This document shows, piece after piece, positions 25,217 to 35,854 of a DNA stretch of 64,000 bases. A program made the position numbers and the translations under genes. Location of the stretch: positions 2,914,001-2,978,000 of the forward strand of contig NZ_CP043474.1 of the NCBI RefSeq assembly GCF_008329645.1, in the 5' to 3' direction. A model generated the notes under the pieces. That model saw nothing but the letters and a program-made list of their open reading frames with translations, ran no database searches and was not told the origin of the DNA. The DNA is from Mycolicibacterium grossiae. Lineage in GTDB: Bacteria > Actinomycetota > Actinomycetes > Mycobacteriales > Mycobacteriaceae. Position 1 is the first letter of the stretch; each line of letters opens with the position of its first letter.

Positions 25217-26674
25217 TCAGCGCGCCGCGACGACGCCGCCGGTCGGCCCGGCGCCCGGTCCCCGGCGCACGACGCGTGCCCCGGCGACCAGCAGGGCCAG
25301 GCCGAGCAGATAGAGCATCGCTCCCGCGGCGATCTGCACGGGCCGATCGGCGCTGCCGGCGCGAGCCGGAACATACAGTTCGCGCACCTCGGCGACGTGG
25401 GCGCTGTGCCCGGCGGGCACCGCCACCCACGCCTCGAGGGTCTGCCCGTCGCGGAGCATCTCGACGTAGACGAACCAGCGACCCTCGGTGGGCACCGCGA
25501 TCCGCCCCGAGAAGACGCATCCCGGCTCGGCGCGTAGCGCCGCGCTGACGGTGCCCCCCGCGCGCCGCGCCACCAGACGCGACGCCGCGAGCCCCCCGCA
25601 CCCGTCGGCCACCGTCGCGCGCAGCGAGATCGTGCGCGCATCATCGGAGTCCGCCACCAGCTCGATGCGCCCGCGCGGCGCACCCTGGCCGGGGTCGTGA
25701 GCGTGCGCCGGCACCGGGGTGGACGTGACCGCCACGACGATCGCCGCCGCGACCGCACCGGCCACCGCGACGCCACGGCGGCCGAACCCGCCGGCGACGA
25801 CGCCCACCATCACGGACACGATGATCGTGGGCAGCGCCACAATGGTGACGGCATCGGGGGATTGGCTGCTCAGACCCGCCGCTGCGGCCGCCCACGCCAG
25901 CGCCGATGCGCCGGCCGCTCCCGCCGCGTAGCGCTGCACCGCGCGGGGCAGCGGCAGATCCACCAAGGCGAAGCCGAGCACCGCCACCGGCAGATCCGGA
26001 CCGCTGCGCCCCAGCACCGCCAGCGCCGCGGCGATCCCGAGGCGCACCACGGCGTAGCCGAGCACCATCGTCGTGACCGGTGCCCGCACCGGCACCGCGG
26101 CGCGCGCGACCCAGGCGACCGCCAGCCCCGTCGCCAGGAAGATCGGCAGGTACAGCGTCTCGGAGAACTGCGGCACGTCGGTCTCGTACTCGAAGACCAC
26201 GGCGATCGCGTTGCCGAACAACAGGATCGACGCCGCGCAGCGCATCGCCCGCCGGTGGTGAGGCATCCCGGCGATCAGCCCGGCGATGAGGGCGCTGGAG
26301 GCGAACACCACCAGCATGTGCGGTGGGCTCCACAGCACGGCGTCACGTCCGAAACGCGCGTGCCACAGCTGATCGATCGGCGCCGCAACCAGGGTCGCCG
26401 CGCCACCCAGACCGGCCACCAGCACGGGCTGGTAGCGCAGTGCGGTGCGCAGCGACCGCGTCGTCCACCACGTGCGCACCCCCCACGCCGCGATCGCCGA
26501 CCCGGCCACGGCCATCGCGCCGTACAGCAGCAGGTGAGGGGCGATCCACGCCGAATCCCGGCCGATGTCGGTGTGCCACGCCTCATCCCAGTACGTCGCG
26601 AACAACGCGACGGCACCGCCGGTGAGCACGGCCCAACCCAGCACCGGAGGAACGGCGAGACACTCATCGGTCAT
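25217..26674 (-). CDS. Polytopic membrane protein with extracytoplasmic domain
   Basis: This protein has about 485 residues from ATG 26674, with some ten to twelve membrane segments, an Ala-rich body and a soluble domain of about 120 residues near the C-terminus (after PVPAHAHDPGQGAPRGR). A final membrane segment (AAGAMLYLLGLALLVAGA) follows. The soluble part has two Cys (VADGCGG, EPGCVF) and beta-rich text such as GRWFVYVEML, reminiscent of copper-linked YtkA/CopC-like domains. N-terminal motifs include YWDEAWHTDIGRD and SPPHMLVVFASS with His residues in loops. A role in metal or heme handling is possible but not shown. It is divergent from tetR. Confidence 0.7.
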   Translation of the reverse strand: MTDECLAVPPVLGWAVLTGGAVALFATYWDEAWHTDIGRDSAWIAPHLLLYGAMAVAGSAIAAWGVRTWWTTRSLRTALRYQPVLVAGLGGAATLVAAPIDQLWHARFGRDAVLWSPPHMLVVFASSALIAGLIAGMPHHRRAMRCAASILLFGNAIAVVFEYETDVPQFSETLYLPIFLATGLAVAWVARAAVPVRAPVTTMVLGYAVVRLGIAAALAVLGRSGPDLPVAVLGFALVDLPLPRAVQRYAAGAAGASALAWAAAAAGLSSQSPDAVTIVALPTIIVSVMVGVVAGGFGRRGVAVAGAVAAAIVVAVTSTPVPAHAHDPGQGAPRGRIELVADSDDARTISLRATVADGCGGLAASRLVARRAGGTVSAALRAEPGCVFSGRIAVPTEGRWFVYVEMLRDGQTLEAWVAVPAGHSAHVAEVRELYVPARAGSADRPVQIAAGAMLYLLGLALLVAGARVVRRGPGAGPTGGVVAAR

Positions 26675-26677
26675 TAA

Positions 26678-26695
26678 TGAGACTGTCATGTCTCA
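26678..26695. promoter_or_regulatory. Palindromic operator between membrane gene and tetR
   Basis: TGAGAC-tgtcat-GTCTCA is a perfect 6-bp inverted repeat centred between the divergent starts at 26674 and 26710. It is a typical TetR-family site that would control both genes. Confidence 0.7.
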
Positions 26696-26709
26696 AGTAT
26701 GCTGAGCGC

Positions 26710-27318
26710 ATGTCGCAGGGTCAAGGGCGGGGTGCGGACCAGGCGTTGATCGACGCCACGGCCGCCGCGGTCGCACGTTGGGGCCTGGAGAACGTCACCC
26801 TGGACCGCATCGGCGCCGAAGCCGGGTTGTCGCGGGCCACCGTCTACCGGCGCGGAGTCACCCGCGAGGAGCTGGTCGCCGCGCTGACCGCGCAGGCCGC
26901 CGACACCTACCGCCGCGCGATCCTGCCGGCGCTGTCGGAACCCGGCACCGCCGCACAGCGCCTGCGGGCCGCACTCGATGCGCTGTGCGCCACCGCCGAC
27001 GAACACCTTCACCTGCTGGCCGGCATGTTCCTCGCCCGCGGGGAGGTGTTCCACCAGCCCGGACCCGATGCCCTGGTCGTCGACGCCTTCGCCGAACCGT
27101 TCGAGCGTCTCCTGCGCGACGGCGCGATCGACGGATCGCTGCGCCCGATGCCGCCGACGGTCACCGCCACCGTGCTGTTCAACATGATCGGATGGGGTTA
27201 CATCCACCTGCGCGCCGCCCACGACTGGGACGCTCCGCACGCCCGGCGCGCAACGATCGACCTGGTCCTGCACGGTCTGCTCAACGGCTCGGCGCCACAC
27301 GACGGCGAGTCGTCCTGA
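26710..27318 (+). CDS. TetR-family repressor
   Basis: This 202-residue regulator starts at ATG 26710. The N-terminal helix-turn-helix is ALIDATAAAVARWGLENVTL followed by DRIGAEAGLSRATVYRRG. The C-terminal ligand domain has LLAGMFLARGEVFHQPG, then VTATVLFNMIGWGYIHLRA. It faces the polytopic membrane protein across a palindrome overlapping both promoters, so it probably represses that gene and itself. The inducer is unknown. This is a separate control circuit from the BlaI-type boxes. Confidence 0.92.
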   Translation: MSQGQGRGADQALIDATAAAVARWGLENVTLDRIGAEAGLSRATVYRRGVTREELVAALTAQAADTYRRAILPALSEPGTAAQRLRAALDALCATADEHLHLLAGMFLARGEVFHQPGPDALVVDAFAEPFERLLRDGAIDGSLRPMPPTVTATVLFNMIGWGYIHLRAAHDWDAPHARRATIDLVLHGLLNGSAPHDGESS

Positions 27319-27372
27319 GCCGCCACACCTCCGGTGAATGCCCTCCTGCGTACACCTGCGACGGTCCACGGG

Positions 27373-27924
27373 TCACACCGGCGGCGGGCACGGTGGCCGC
27401 CGACGGGCCGGCGCAGCCCCGTCGGGGGTGTGGGTCGGTTGTTCGTCGAGGAGGCGGCCGAACCCCGTGGTCCGCATGTCCGCCCGTAGGGCGGGGCCGG
27501 GACGGTTGTGCGCGAGCCAGCGACGCATCACCTCGGCCTGCGCCGCGGGGGTGGCATCGCCGGACAGACCGGCCCCGGCGAGCACGAAACGGCACAGGGT
27601 GTACTCGCTGTATCCCCCGATAGGCGTCAGGCGGTCGCTCGACGGCCGGACCTGCGAGGCCAACACGTGCACCTCCAACCACGCGGACAGCCACCGATCC
27701 GTCGGTCGCAACGGCGGCACGGCGGCCAGCCACGACCGGAACTCCTCGAACACGTTCGCCGGCAACCGGATCCGGGTGCGTGCCACCGCGCGCAGCGCCG
27801 CGCACATCGCCAGAATCGGTTCGCAGGTGTGAAACGCCGCGCACAGCGTGTCCCGGTCCTCGAGGGACAAACCCGGCTCGGCGACGTCCCAGATCACCTC
27901 CGCGAGTTCGAAATCGGCGAGCAT
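27373..27924 (-). CDS. Hypothetical protein downstream of ctaD
   Basis: This 183-residue protein starts at ATG 27924 with a strong RBS (CAGGAGGACG). It begins MLADFELAEVIWDVAEPGLS and is largely helical by composition, with Cys in TLCAAFHTCEP and a Pro/Arg-rich tail. No membrane segment or known motif is seen. It lies 32 bp after ctaD on the same strand, so it is probably in its operon. Similar helical proteins of unknown function occur in mycobacteria. Confidence 0.7.
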   Translation of the reverse strand: MLADFELAEVIWDVAEPGLSLEDRDTLCAAFHTCEPILAMCAALRAVARTRIRLPANVFEEFRSWLAAVPPLRPTDRWLSAWLEVHVLASQVRPSSDRLTPIGGYSEYTLCRFVLAGAGLSGDATPAAQAEVMRRWLAHNRPGPALRADMRTTGFGRLLDEQPTHTPDGAAPARRRPPCPPPV

Positions 27925-27956
27925 CGTCCTCCTGCAGTCGGTGGGAGTTCGACGAC

Positions 27957-30660
<2,704 letters not shown>

Positions 30661-30717
30661 GAGACGCTCCTCATCAGGACGCCGGCCGATCCGGCGTCTA
30701 CCCGGTGTCGACGTCAA

Positions 30718-30734
30718 TACTAACAAGCTACGTA
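30718..30734. promoter_or_regulatory. BlaI-type operator before blaI copy 3
   Basis: TACTAACAAGCTACGTA lies 57 bp before the TTG start. On the minus strand it contains TAGCTT and is followed by TAGTAT, both possible -10 elements. This indicates autoregulation. Confidence 0.75.
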
Positions 30735-30821
30735 GTGCGCGACGGTGTATCGACGACGCCTCGGGCCGGTGCTCGCCGTCGCGCTTCGGGTGGGCGTGAA
30801 CGCCGCGGGGTGGTGGCGCGG

Positions 30822-31610
30822 TCAGACGGGGAGCACCGCGTTGGAGACGAACGCGTCACGCACCCATGCCACGAAATCGCCCCAGAGCCCGGTCAGGAGC
30901 GCCGCGCCCACGATGATCATCAGCGTCCCGCCGATCAGCTGAACGGTGCGGGCGTGTCGACGCAGCAGGCCCAGTCCCCGCATGGCGCGAGCGGAACCGA
31001 AGGCCAGAACGACGAAGGGCAAACCCAGGCCGAGGCAGTAAGCGGCCACCAGGAGCATTCCGCGGGTGACGCTGGAGCCGTCGGTCGCCGAAGCGACGGC
31101 GATGACACCGGTCAGGGTGGGGCCCAGGCACGGCGTCCAACCCAGTCCGAACACCGCCCCGAGCAGCGGTGCCCCGGCCAGGGTGGTGACCCGTCGTGGT
31201 GCGAAGCGGATGTCGCGCTGCAGTAACGGGAGGACTCCGACGAACACCAGTCCCATCACGATGGTCACCGCTCCGCCCAGGCGTTGCAGCAGCACCTGGT
31301 TGCCGAGCAGGGTGGTCGTCATTCCGAAGACCGCCAGAGTGCCCAGCATGAACACCGCACTGAATCCGGCGACGAACAAGGCCGCCGCCCCGGCGACTCG
31401 GAACCGGGGCGACGGTGTACCGCTCGCAGAACCCGAACCAGGACCGGACGAGCGCTGCTCGACACCGACCAGCGCCGCCAGGTAAGACAGGTAGCCCGGT
31501 ACCAGCGGCACGACGCACGGCGAGGCGAACGAGACCGATCCCGCGACCATGCTCAACGCCATGGCCAGGATCAGCGGGCCCGTGACGGCGAACTGCCCGA
31601 GGCCGTTCAC
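30822..31610 (-). CDS. ccdA: Cytochrome c biogenesis protein CcdA
   Basis: CcdA moves electrons across the membrane from cytoplasmic thioredoxin to extracytoplasmic thiol proteins such as TlpA/CcsX. This 262-residue protein starts at GTG 31610, overlapping the tlpA stop. It has six membrane segments and the paired redox cysteines in SFASPCVVPLVPGYLSYL and GLGWTPCLGPTLTG. Its upstream partner tlpA is cut by an IS1380-family element, so ccdA may have lost its native promoter or be read from the IS. The gene order tlpA-ccdA matches Rv0526-Rv0527. Confidence 0.93.
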   Translation of the reverse strand: MNGLGQFAVTGPLILAMALSMVAGSVSFASPCVVPLVPGYLSYLAALVGVEQRSSGPGSGSASGTPSPRFRVAGAAALFVAGFSAVFMLGTLAVFGMTTTLLGNQVLLQRLGGAVTIVMGLVFVGVLPLLQRDIRFAPRRVTTLAGAPLLGAVFGLGWTPCLGPTLTGVIAVASATDGSSVTRGMLLVAAYCLGLGLPFVVLAFGSARAMRGLGLLRRHARTVQLIGGTLMIIVGAALLTGLWGDFVAWVRDAFVSNAVLPV

Positions 31611-31669
31611 GATCCGGCCGGCGGCTCGTCGGCGAGGCGCTCGACGAGCGGTTGCAGGTCGTCGGCTAG

Positions 31670-33359
31670 CCTCGATTTTGCATCGAATTGATGCCGGGCC
31701 GTTCTGCCGCTGAATTGTGTTGCTGGATGGGGCTTTCTGCGTAGCGATGTGGAGGGGTATCCCGTGTCGCCGGGTGGGACGGGCTTTCCTGGGGCCTGGT
31801 CTTTCTGATTGGTGGGTCGGGTGGGCCTGGTGCTATCCGAAGGCGGTGCGGATGGCCTGCCAGGCGGTCGCGATCTGGGCGGCCCACCGCCAGGTGGCGT
31901 CGATGCGCAGCCGTTGTTGGCGGGCGCCGCGGGTGATGCGGGCCGCGACGTGCAGGACTCGGTAGCGGAAGGTGGTGATCTCGGCGCGGGCCAGCGGGGG
32001 TTGGTCACCGAAACCGATGAGGCGGGTCCAGGTGACCAGGTCGGCGGCGGCGAGCACGATTTCCAGCCATGCGGCGTTGGCCCAGAAGCTGTGGCATGGC
32101 AGGTTGCGTAGGCCGGTGGCTTTGAGTTCACGGATGCGGTCCTCGACGCGGGCGTGCTGGCGGTGGCGCAGTTCCAGACCGGCGACTTGGCCGGGTATGA
32201 CACCGGGTGGTGTGTCGGTGATGAACGCGGTGACCCGCATGCCGTCGGCGTCGGTGAACCGCAGCTGCGCGCCGGGATGCGGTCTCTCTTTGCGCAGGAT
32301 CAGCCGGGTGCCGGGCGGCCATGTCGAGAGGTTGACCAGGTCGGTGGCTTCGGCGACCCAGGCGCCGTCGCGGATGCCGCCGTCGGTGTCGATCGCCGGA
32401 TACCAGCACTGGCCGATGTTGAGGGTGTCCACGGCGTCCTGCACCCGGGCATCGACGGGGTAGCCGAAGGAGAACCCCACCCCCTGCTCGCGGCAGGCAT
32501 CGGCGAACCGGTGGGTGGCCCCGGCGGTGTCGCAGCGCACCAACACCTGTGGTCGGTCTGGATCATCGCCACGAGTGGGGTCGGGCCGCCACCGGGCGGG
32601 CAGGGATGCCAGTGCCTGCTCCAAGACGATGACGTGGTCACTGGCGGTGTTGGAGCCGGCGTTGCCGGTGCGCAGCATCCCGGCCAGGGCTTCCCCGCCG
32701 GCGATCTCCGGTCGGTCCAGGAACGCCAGCAGCGGATGGTGCCCGAACGTTTTCTTCCAGGTCGGTGTGGCGCCGGTCTTGTTGTCGGAGTGGTCGATCA
32801 CCAGGGTGGCATCGATGTCGATATGCAGCCATCGTCTGACCGCGGGGGCAGCGCCTGCAGCCCACGCCGCCGTTCTGGCATGGGCGCGAGCCGCCCGCAC
32901 CGCGGGTAGGTGCGCGGCGTCGATCCGCTCATCGATCAACCGCCACATCGTGGTCGTCGAGGCTTTCGCGCCGAACACGTGCTCACGGTCGCCGCACAAC
33001 TGCCCGACACCGTCGATGCAATCGGCGCCGTCAGCAATCGCGGCCGCCAGATCAGCGAAAACCTCCCCGGGCGCGTACACCCACGGGCCGCGGTAGGTGT
33101 CGGCCAACGCGGCGGTGACCTGCGCCGATAACCCGGTCAGATCGGCAAGTTCACGTAGCAAGCCCATCCCGGCATGCGACACGACACCACGGCCGTCAGC
33201 CGACACTTTCACCCGCGATGCGGCCGCGATATTCTTCACCTGCGAAGTGCCTTCCCGTAGGAATACTTGAACCTTAGAGAAGTCCAATTATCCCTTGCAG
33301 GACAGGCACTTTCGCTTATCTACACACCACCACAAGCGAGAATCCGCGAAAAATCTGGG
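31670..33359 (-). mobile_element. IS1380-family insertion sequence in tlpA
   Basis: This 1,690-bp element is bounded by a 4-bp target duplication CTAG (31666-31669 and 33360-33363). Terminal inverted repeats are imperfect: CCTCGATTTTGCATCGAATT on the left and, inverted, CCCAGATTTTTCGCGGATTC on the right. It holds one transposase gene reading leftward. The flanking tlpA frame rejoins perfectly when the element and one CTAG are removed, which fixes the ends. Confidence 0.92.
31833..33287 (-). CDS. IS1380-family transposase
   Basis: This 484-residue DDE transposase starts at TTG 33287. Typical IS1380 features are GVVSHAGMGLLRELADLTGL near the N-terminus, WLHIDIDATLVIDHSDNK with the first catalytic Asp, and QVLVRCDTAGATHRF with the second. 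The later segment ELRHRQHARVEDRIRELK probably holds the catalytic Glu. The frame is intact, so the element may still be mobile. Confidence 0.93.
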   Translation of the reverse strand: MDFSKVQVFLREGTSQVKNIAAASRVKVSADGRGVVSHAGMGLLRELADLTGLSAQVTAALADTYRGPWVYAPGEVFADLAAAIADGADCIDGVGQLCGDREHVFGAKASTTTMWRLIDERIDAAHLPAVRAARAHARTAAWAAGAAPAVRRWLHIDIDATLVIDHSDNKTGATPTWKKTFGHHPLLAFLDRPEIAGGEALAGMLRTGNAGSNTASDHVIVLEQALASLPARWRPDPTRGDDPDRPQVLVRCDTAGATHRFADACREQGVGFSFGYPVDARVQDAVDTLNIGQCWYPAIDTDGGIRDGAWVAEATDLVNLSTWPPGTRLILRKERPHPGAQLRFTDADGMRVTAFITDTPPGVIPGQVAGLELRHRQHARVEDRIRELKATGLRNLPCHSFWANAAWLEIVLAAADLVTWTRLIGFGDQPPLARAEITTFRYRVLHVAARITRGARQQRLRIDATWRWAAQIATAWQAIRTAFG

Positions 33360-33960
33360 CTAGTAGTGCACGCAGGAATACCGCCGCGACGCGGTGGCGG
33401 CGATCCAGCACGATCGTCGACGGGACCACACTGGTCGGATATCTGCCGCCGAACGCGATGAGGGTGCGCATGGCGGGGTCGTAGATGGACGGGTAGGTGA
33501 TGCGGCGATCGGTGACGAAGTCGACGGCGGTCTGTATGTCGTTGTCGCGCACGTCGATACCGACCACGGTGACACCCCGCGCGCGATTATCCTGGTAGAT
33601 CTGCTGCAGCTCGGGAGCCTCGGTGCGGCACGGCGCGCACCACTGCCCCCACACGTTGATGATCACCACCTGCCCGGCGAAGTCGGTGTCGACGGTGAGG
33701 GTGCGGGCCGGAGCGGACAGGTCCGGCCCCGCGATCGCCCCCGGTCGGCCACGCTGGTCCGGCTGGTCGTAAAGGATGTCGGTTCGTCCGCCGGGGGAGA
33801 CGAAGTCGAAGGAGCCGCCTTGAGTGACGGCACCGCTGCCGGTGGAGCACCCCGCCGCGGCCGCGATCGCCGCGACCAGCACGCTGCACACGACGACGCG
33901 ACCACGTGCTCTCATTCCGGCTCCCAACGTCGCCCGACCATTGACTGCGCATCTAAACAG

Positions 33961-33977
33961 TACTACTTGGGATAGTA
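33961..33977. promoter_or_regulatory. BlaI-type operator before tlpA-ccdA
   Basis: TACTACTTGGGATAGTA lies 46 bp before the tlpA start. A weaker second match (TACT-N9-CGCA on the minus strand) follows at 15-bp pitch. Confidence 0.72.
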
Positions 33978-34222
33978 GGTGGCGGGAGTCGCAGGTCGGA
34001 TCGGCACCGGGGAGCGGTCCTGTTCTCGACCAGTCGCCGCAGCGGTGCGTGTCGCCGTCATTCTCCGCCGATTGGTCGGGCCGTCTGGAACCGTCCACCC
34101 GACACCTAGGCACCAAGGCACCTAGGCACCAAAAGCCGAGAATGCCTATTGGTGAACCACATTGCAAATTCGCCGGATCTCGCAGCGAGTCCACCTCGCG
34201 TCGGCCACTTCGCATACGCATC

Positions 34223-34239
34223 TACTACGCAGAAACGTA
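34223..34239. promoter_or_regulatory. BlaI-type operator upstream of the alpha/beta hydrolase
   Basis: TACTACGCAGAAACGTA fits the palindrome and is followed by TACACT (34241-34246), a good -10 for rightward transcription. The nearest gene start is 200 bp away (34440), with a CsoR-type palindrome in between. Confidence 0.6.
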
Positions 34240-34412
34240 ATACACTGACGCCGGAACTAACCGCATCGGGCTCCGATCGCGAAAGGATGGCACCGGTGTT
34301 CGTCACGTCGAGCCACCATCGCAGCCGCGGCGGCGGCGGTGTCGCTTCCGATGCGGCCCTCCGGATGCGTCACCCCGATGCCCACGCTGGGGCGACGCCG
34401 CCAACTGCACAG

Positions 34413-34429
34413 ATACCGGTGGGGGGTAT
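34413..34429. promoter_or_regulatory. CsoR/RicR-type palindrome before the hydrolase
   Basis: ATACCGGTGGGGGGTAT has the TACC...GGGGTA form of CsoR/RicR sites and ends 10 bp before ATG 34440. Its left arm is imperfect. It suggests copper-dependent derepression. Confidence 0.55.
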
Positions 34430-34439
34430 AAGGGAGGGT

Positions 34440-35246
34440 ATGAGCGACGCGATGACCGAGGACCGTTTCCATTACGCCGACGGCGCGGCCATCGCGTATC
34501 AGGTCAGCGGCACGGGCAGCCCACCCGTCGCCTACGCGCACGGGGTCCTGCTCAGTCGCGCCGCCGTGCGGGGGCTGGGGATCCTCGACGTGGAGGCGAT
34601 CGCCGACGGCCGCCGGCTGCTGCTCTACGACCAGCGCGGTCACGGTCGCTCGACGGGACGGCCTCAACCCGAGTACTACACCTTCGAGCAGGCCGGCGTC
34701 GACCTGCTCGATCTGCTGACCGCAGCGGGCTTCGAGGAGCCGGTCGACTTCGCCGGATCGTCACTGGGCGCCGCCGCCGCGCTGTACGCGGCCCTGGTCG
34801 CGCCGCAGCGCTTCCGGCGACTGGTGTTGCTGATCCCGCCCGCGGCGTGGGAGGGCGGGAATCGCCCTGTCCGGCAGTGGTATCTCGACACCGCCGACGA
34901 GATCGACGACATCGGAGCGTCGGCGTGGCGCCAGCGATGGGCACAGGCGCCGCCGCTGCCCATCTTCGCCGACTATCCACCCGGACGTTTCTCACCGGAC
35001 GTCGGCGACGAGGTCGCCGCGGCGGCACTGCGCGGGGTGGCGGGGTCGGATCTGCCCGCCCCGGCCGCGCTGGCGACGATCGATGCGCCCACGCTGATCC
35101 TCGCCTGGGCCGACGATCCGCAGCACCCGCTGGCCACGGCCCGAGAACTGGCGCGGCTGATGCCGCGTGCGACGTTGCGCGTCGCCCACACCGTCGACGA
35201 GGTCAAGACGTGGACCGACGTCGCCAAAGCCTTCCTCGCCCCGTGA
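34440..35246 (+). CDS. Alpha/beta-hydrolase
   Basis: This 268-residue alpha/beta-hydrolase starts at ATG 34440 with RBS GGGAGGG. It has an oxyanion-type AYAHGVLLSR, LLLYDQRGHGRSTG and a nucleophile elbow FAGSSLGAAAALYA with the likely catalytic Ser. An acid lies in PTLILAWADDPQHPLA. The usual catalytic His near the end may be that of RVAHTVDEVKTW. The substrate is unknown. A CsoR-type palindrome right before the gene and a BlaI-type box further up link it to the copper and envelope circuits. A longer frame from 34288 is possible but less likely. Confidence 0.85.
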   Translation: MSDAMTEDRFHYADGAAIAYQVSGTGSPPVAYAHGVLLSRAAVRGLGILDVEAIADGRRLLLYDQRGHGRSTGRPQPEYYTFEQAGVDLLDLLTAAGFEEPVDFAGSSLGAAAALYAALVAPQRFRRLVLLIPPAAWEGGNRPVRQWYLDTADEIDDIGASAWRQRWAQAPPLPIFADYPPGRFSPDVGDEVAAAALRGVAGSDLPAPAALATIDAPTLILAWADDPQHPLATARELARLMPRATLRVAHTVDEVKTWTDVAKAFLAP

Positions 35247-35566
35247 GCGGAACGCAACCGGAGGAGTTCCCCCCGCACCCGTCACGGGTGCCTCCTACAA
35301 ACTGAATGAGGTCTCGATGAACATGACGGTGAAGACCACGCTGCGTCGGATGATCGACAGCCCGACCGCCCGGTCGATCGCGAAATGCGTCGTCGTGTGC
35401 GCCCTCGGCGGAGCGCCGAGAGGGCACGCCGCGAAAGGGCGCACCCGGCAAACGCGCTGCTGCGGCTGACGTACGCCGCGACATCCGAAGCCGAACACCG
35501 CCGGGGCTATACACACGGCCAGGCGCCCACCGGGTGTGACGCGGGGCGCCGATCACGGACCTTGCC
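35247..35566. other. 320-bp gap between the hydrolase and CsoR-type boxes
   Basis: A 50-residue frame (ATG 35318, MNMTVKTTLRRMIDSPTARS) with four Cys crosses this gap. It ends in GRTRQTRCCG and has no metallothionein-like spacing, so I do not call it. An inverted repeat CCTCGGCGGAG...CGCCGAGAGG near 35403-35422 may be part of a terminator. Confidence 0.3.
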
Positions 35567-35617
35567 ATATGCCCCAGGGGGGTATATGCTGGCGATTGAA
35601 ATACCCCATGGGGGTAT
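35567..35617. promoter_or_regulatory. Two CsoR-type palindromes before copZ
   Basis: ATATGCCCCAGGGGGGTAT (from 35567) and ATACCCCATGGGGGTAT (35601-35617) are G/C-tract palindromes of the CsoR/RicR type, 34 bp apart start to start. They precede copZ and the copA cluster, and csoR itself is encoded downstream. Copper binding to CsoR would release both. Confidence 0.85.
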
Positions 35618-35635
35618 CGAGGGAAAGGATCGACG

Positions 35636-35854
35636 ATGGACGTCAACACACGTGAGTACACCGTTTCGGGGATGACGTGCGGGCACTGCGAGCAGTCGGT
35701 GCGCGAGGAGGTCGGTGCCGTCGCCGGGGTCCAGGACGTCGAGGTCAGCGTCGCGACGGGGACGCTCACCGTGACCCTCGGCGCACCCGTCGAGGACGCC
35801 GCGATCCTCGCCGCCGTCGACGACGCCGGTTACTCGGCGGTGCGGGTCGCGTGA
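35636..35854 (+). CDS. copZ: Copper chaperone CopZ
   Basis: This 72-residue single heavy-metal-associated domain has the Cu(I) site SGMTCGHCEQSV. It should carry Cu(I) in the cytosol to the CopA ATPase encoded downstream. The fold elements VQDVEVSVATGTLTVTLG and LAAVDDAGYSAV are complete. Two CsoR-type operators stand directly upstream. The next gene begins in its stop codon (GTGA). Confidence 0.95.
   Translation: MDVNTREYTVSGMTCGHCEQSVREEVGAVAGVQDVEVSVATGTLTVTLGAPVEDAAILAAVDDAGYSAVRVA

Larger units (their letters stand above)
31607..33915 (-). pseudogene. TlpA-like lipoprotein split by the IS1380-family element
   Basis: This thiol-disulfide lipoprotein (Rv0526-like) starts at ATG 33915 with the lipobox segment VLVAAIAAAAGC. 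It has the thioredoxin active site NVWGQWCAPCRTEAPEL and VVGIDVRDN, and reaches VAAVFLRALL where the element begins. The last part, ADDLQPLVERLADEPPAGS, lies on the far side (31607-31665). Removing 31670-33359 with one copy of CTAG restores a single frame of about 206 residues that ends overlapping ccdA. As it stands, the protein ends in about 17 foreign residues. The active site remains, so the truncated product might still fold. Confidence 0.92.

Noticed and set aside
33316..34221. Extended 301-codon TlpA frame
   Set aside because: The extra N-terminal part passes through the operator and promoter, and the last 17 residues are IS sequence. The real start is ATG 33915.
35318..35470. 50-codon frame with four Cys before copZ, considered as a metallothionein
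   Set aside because: Cys spacing and composition do not fit MymT or other metallothioneins, and there is no copper box directly before it.
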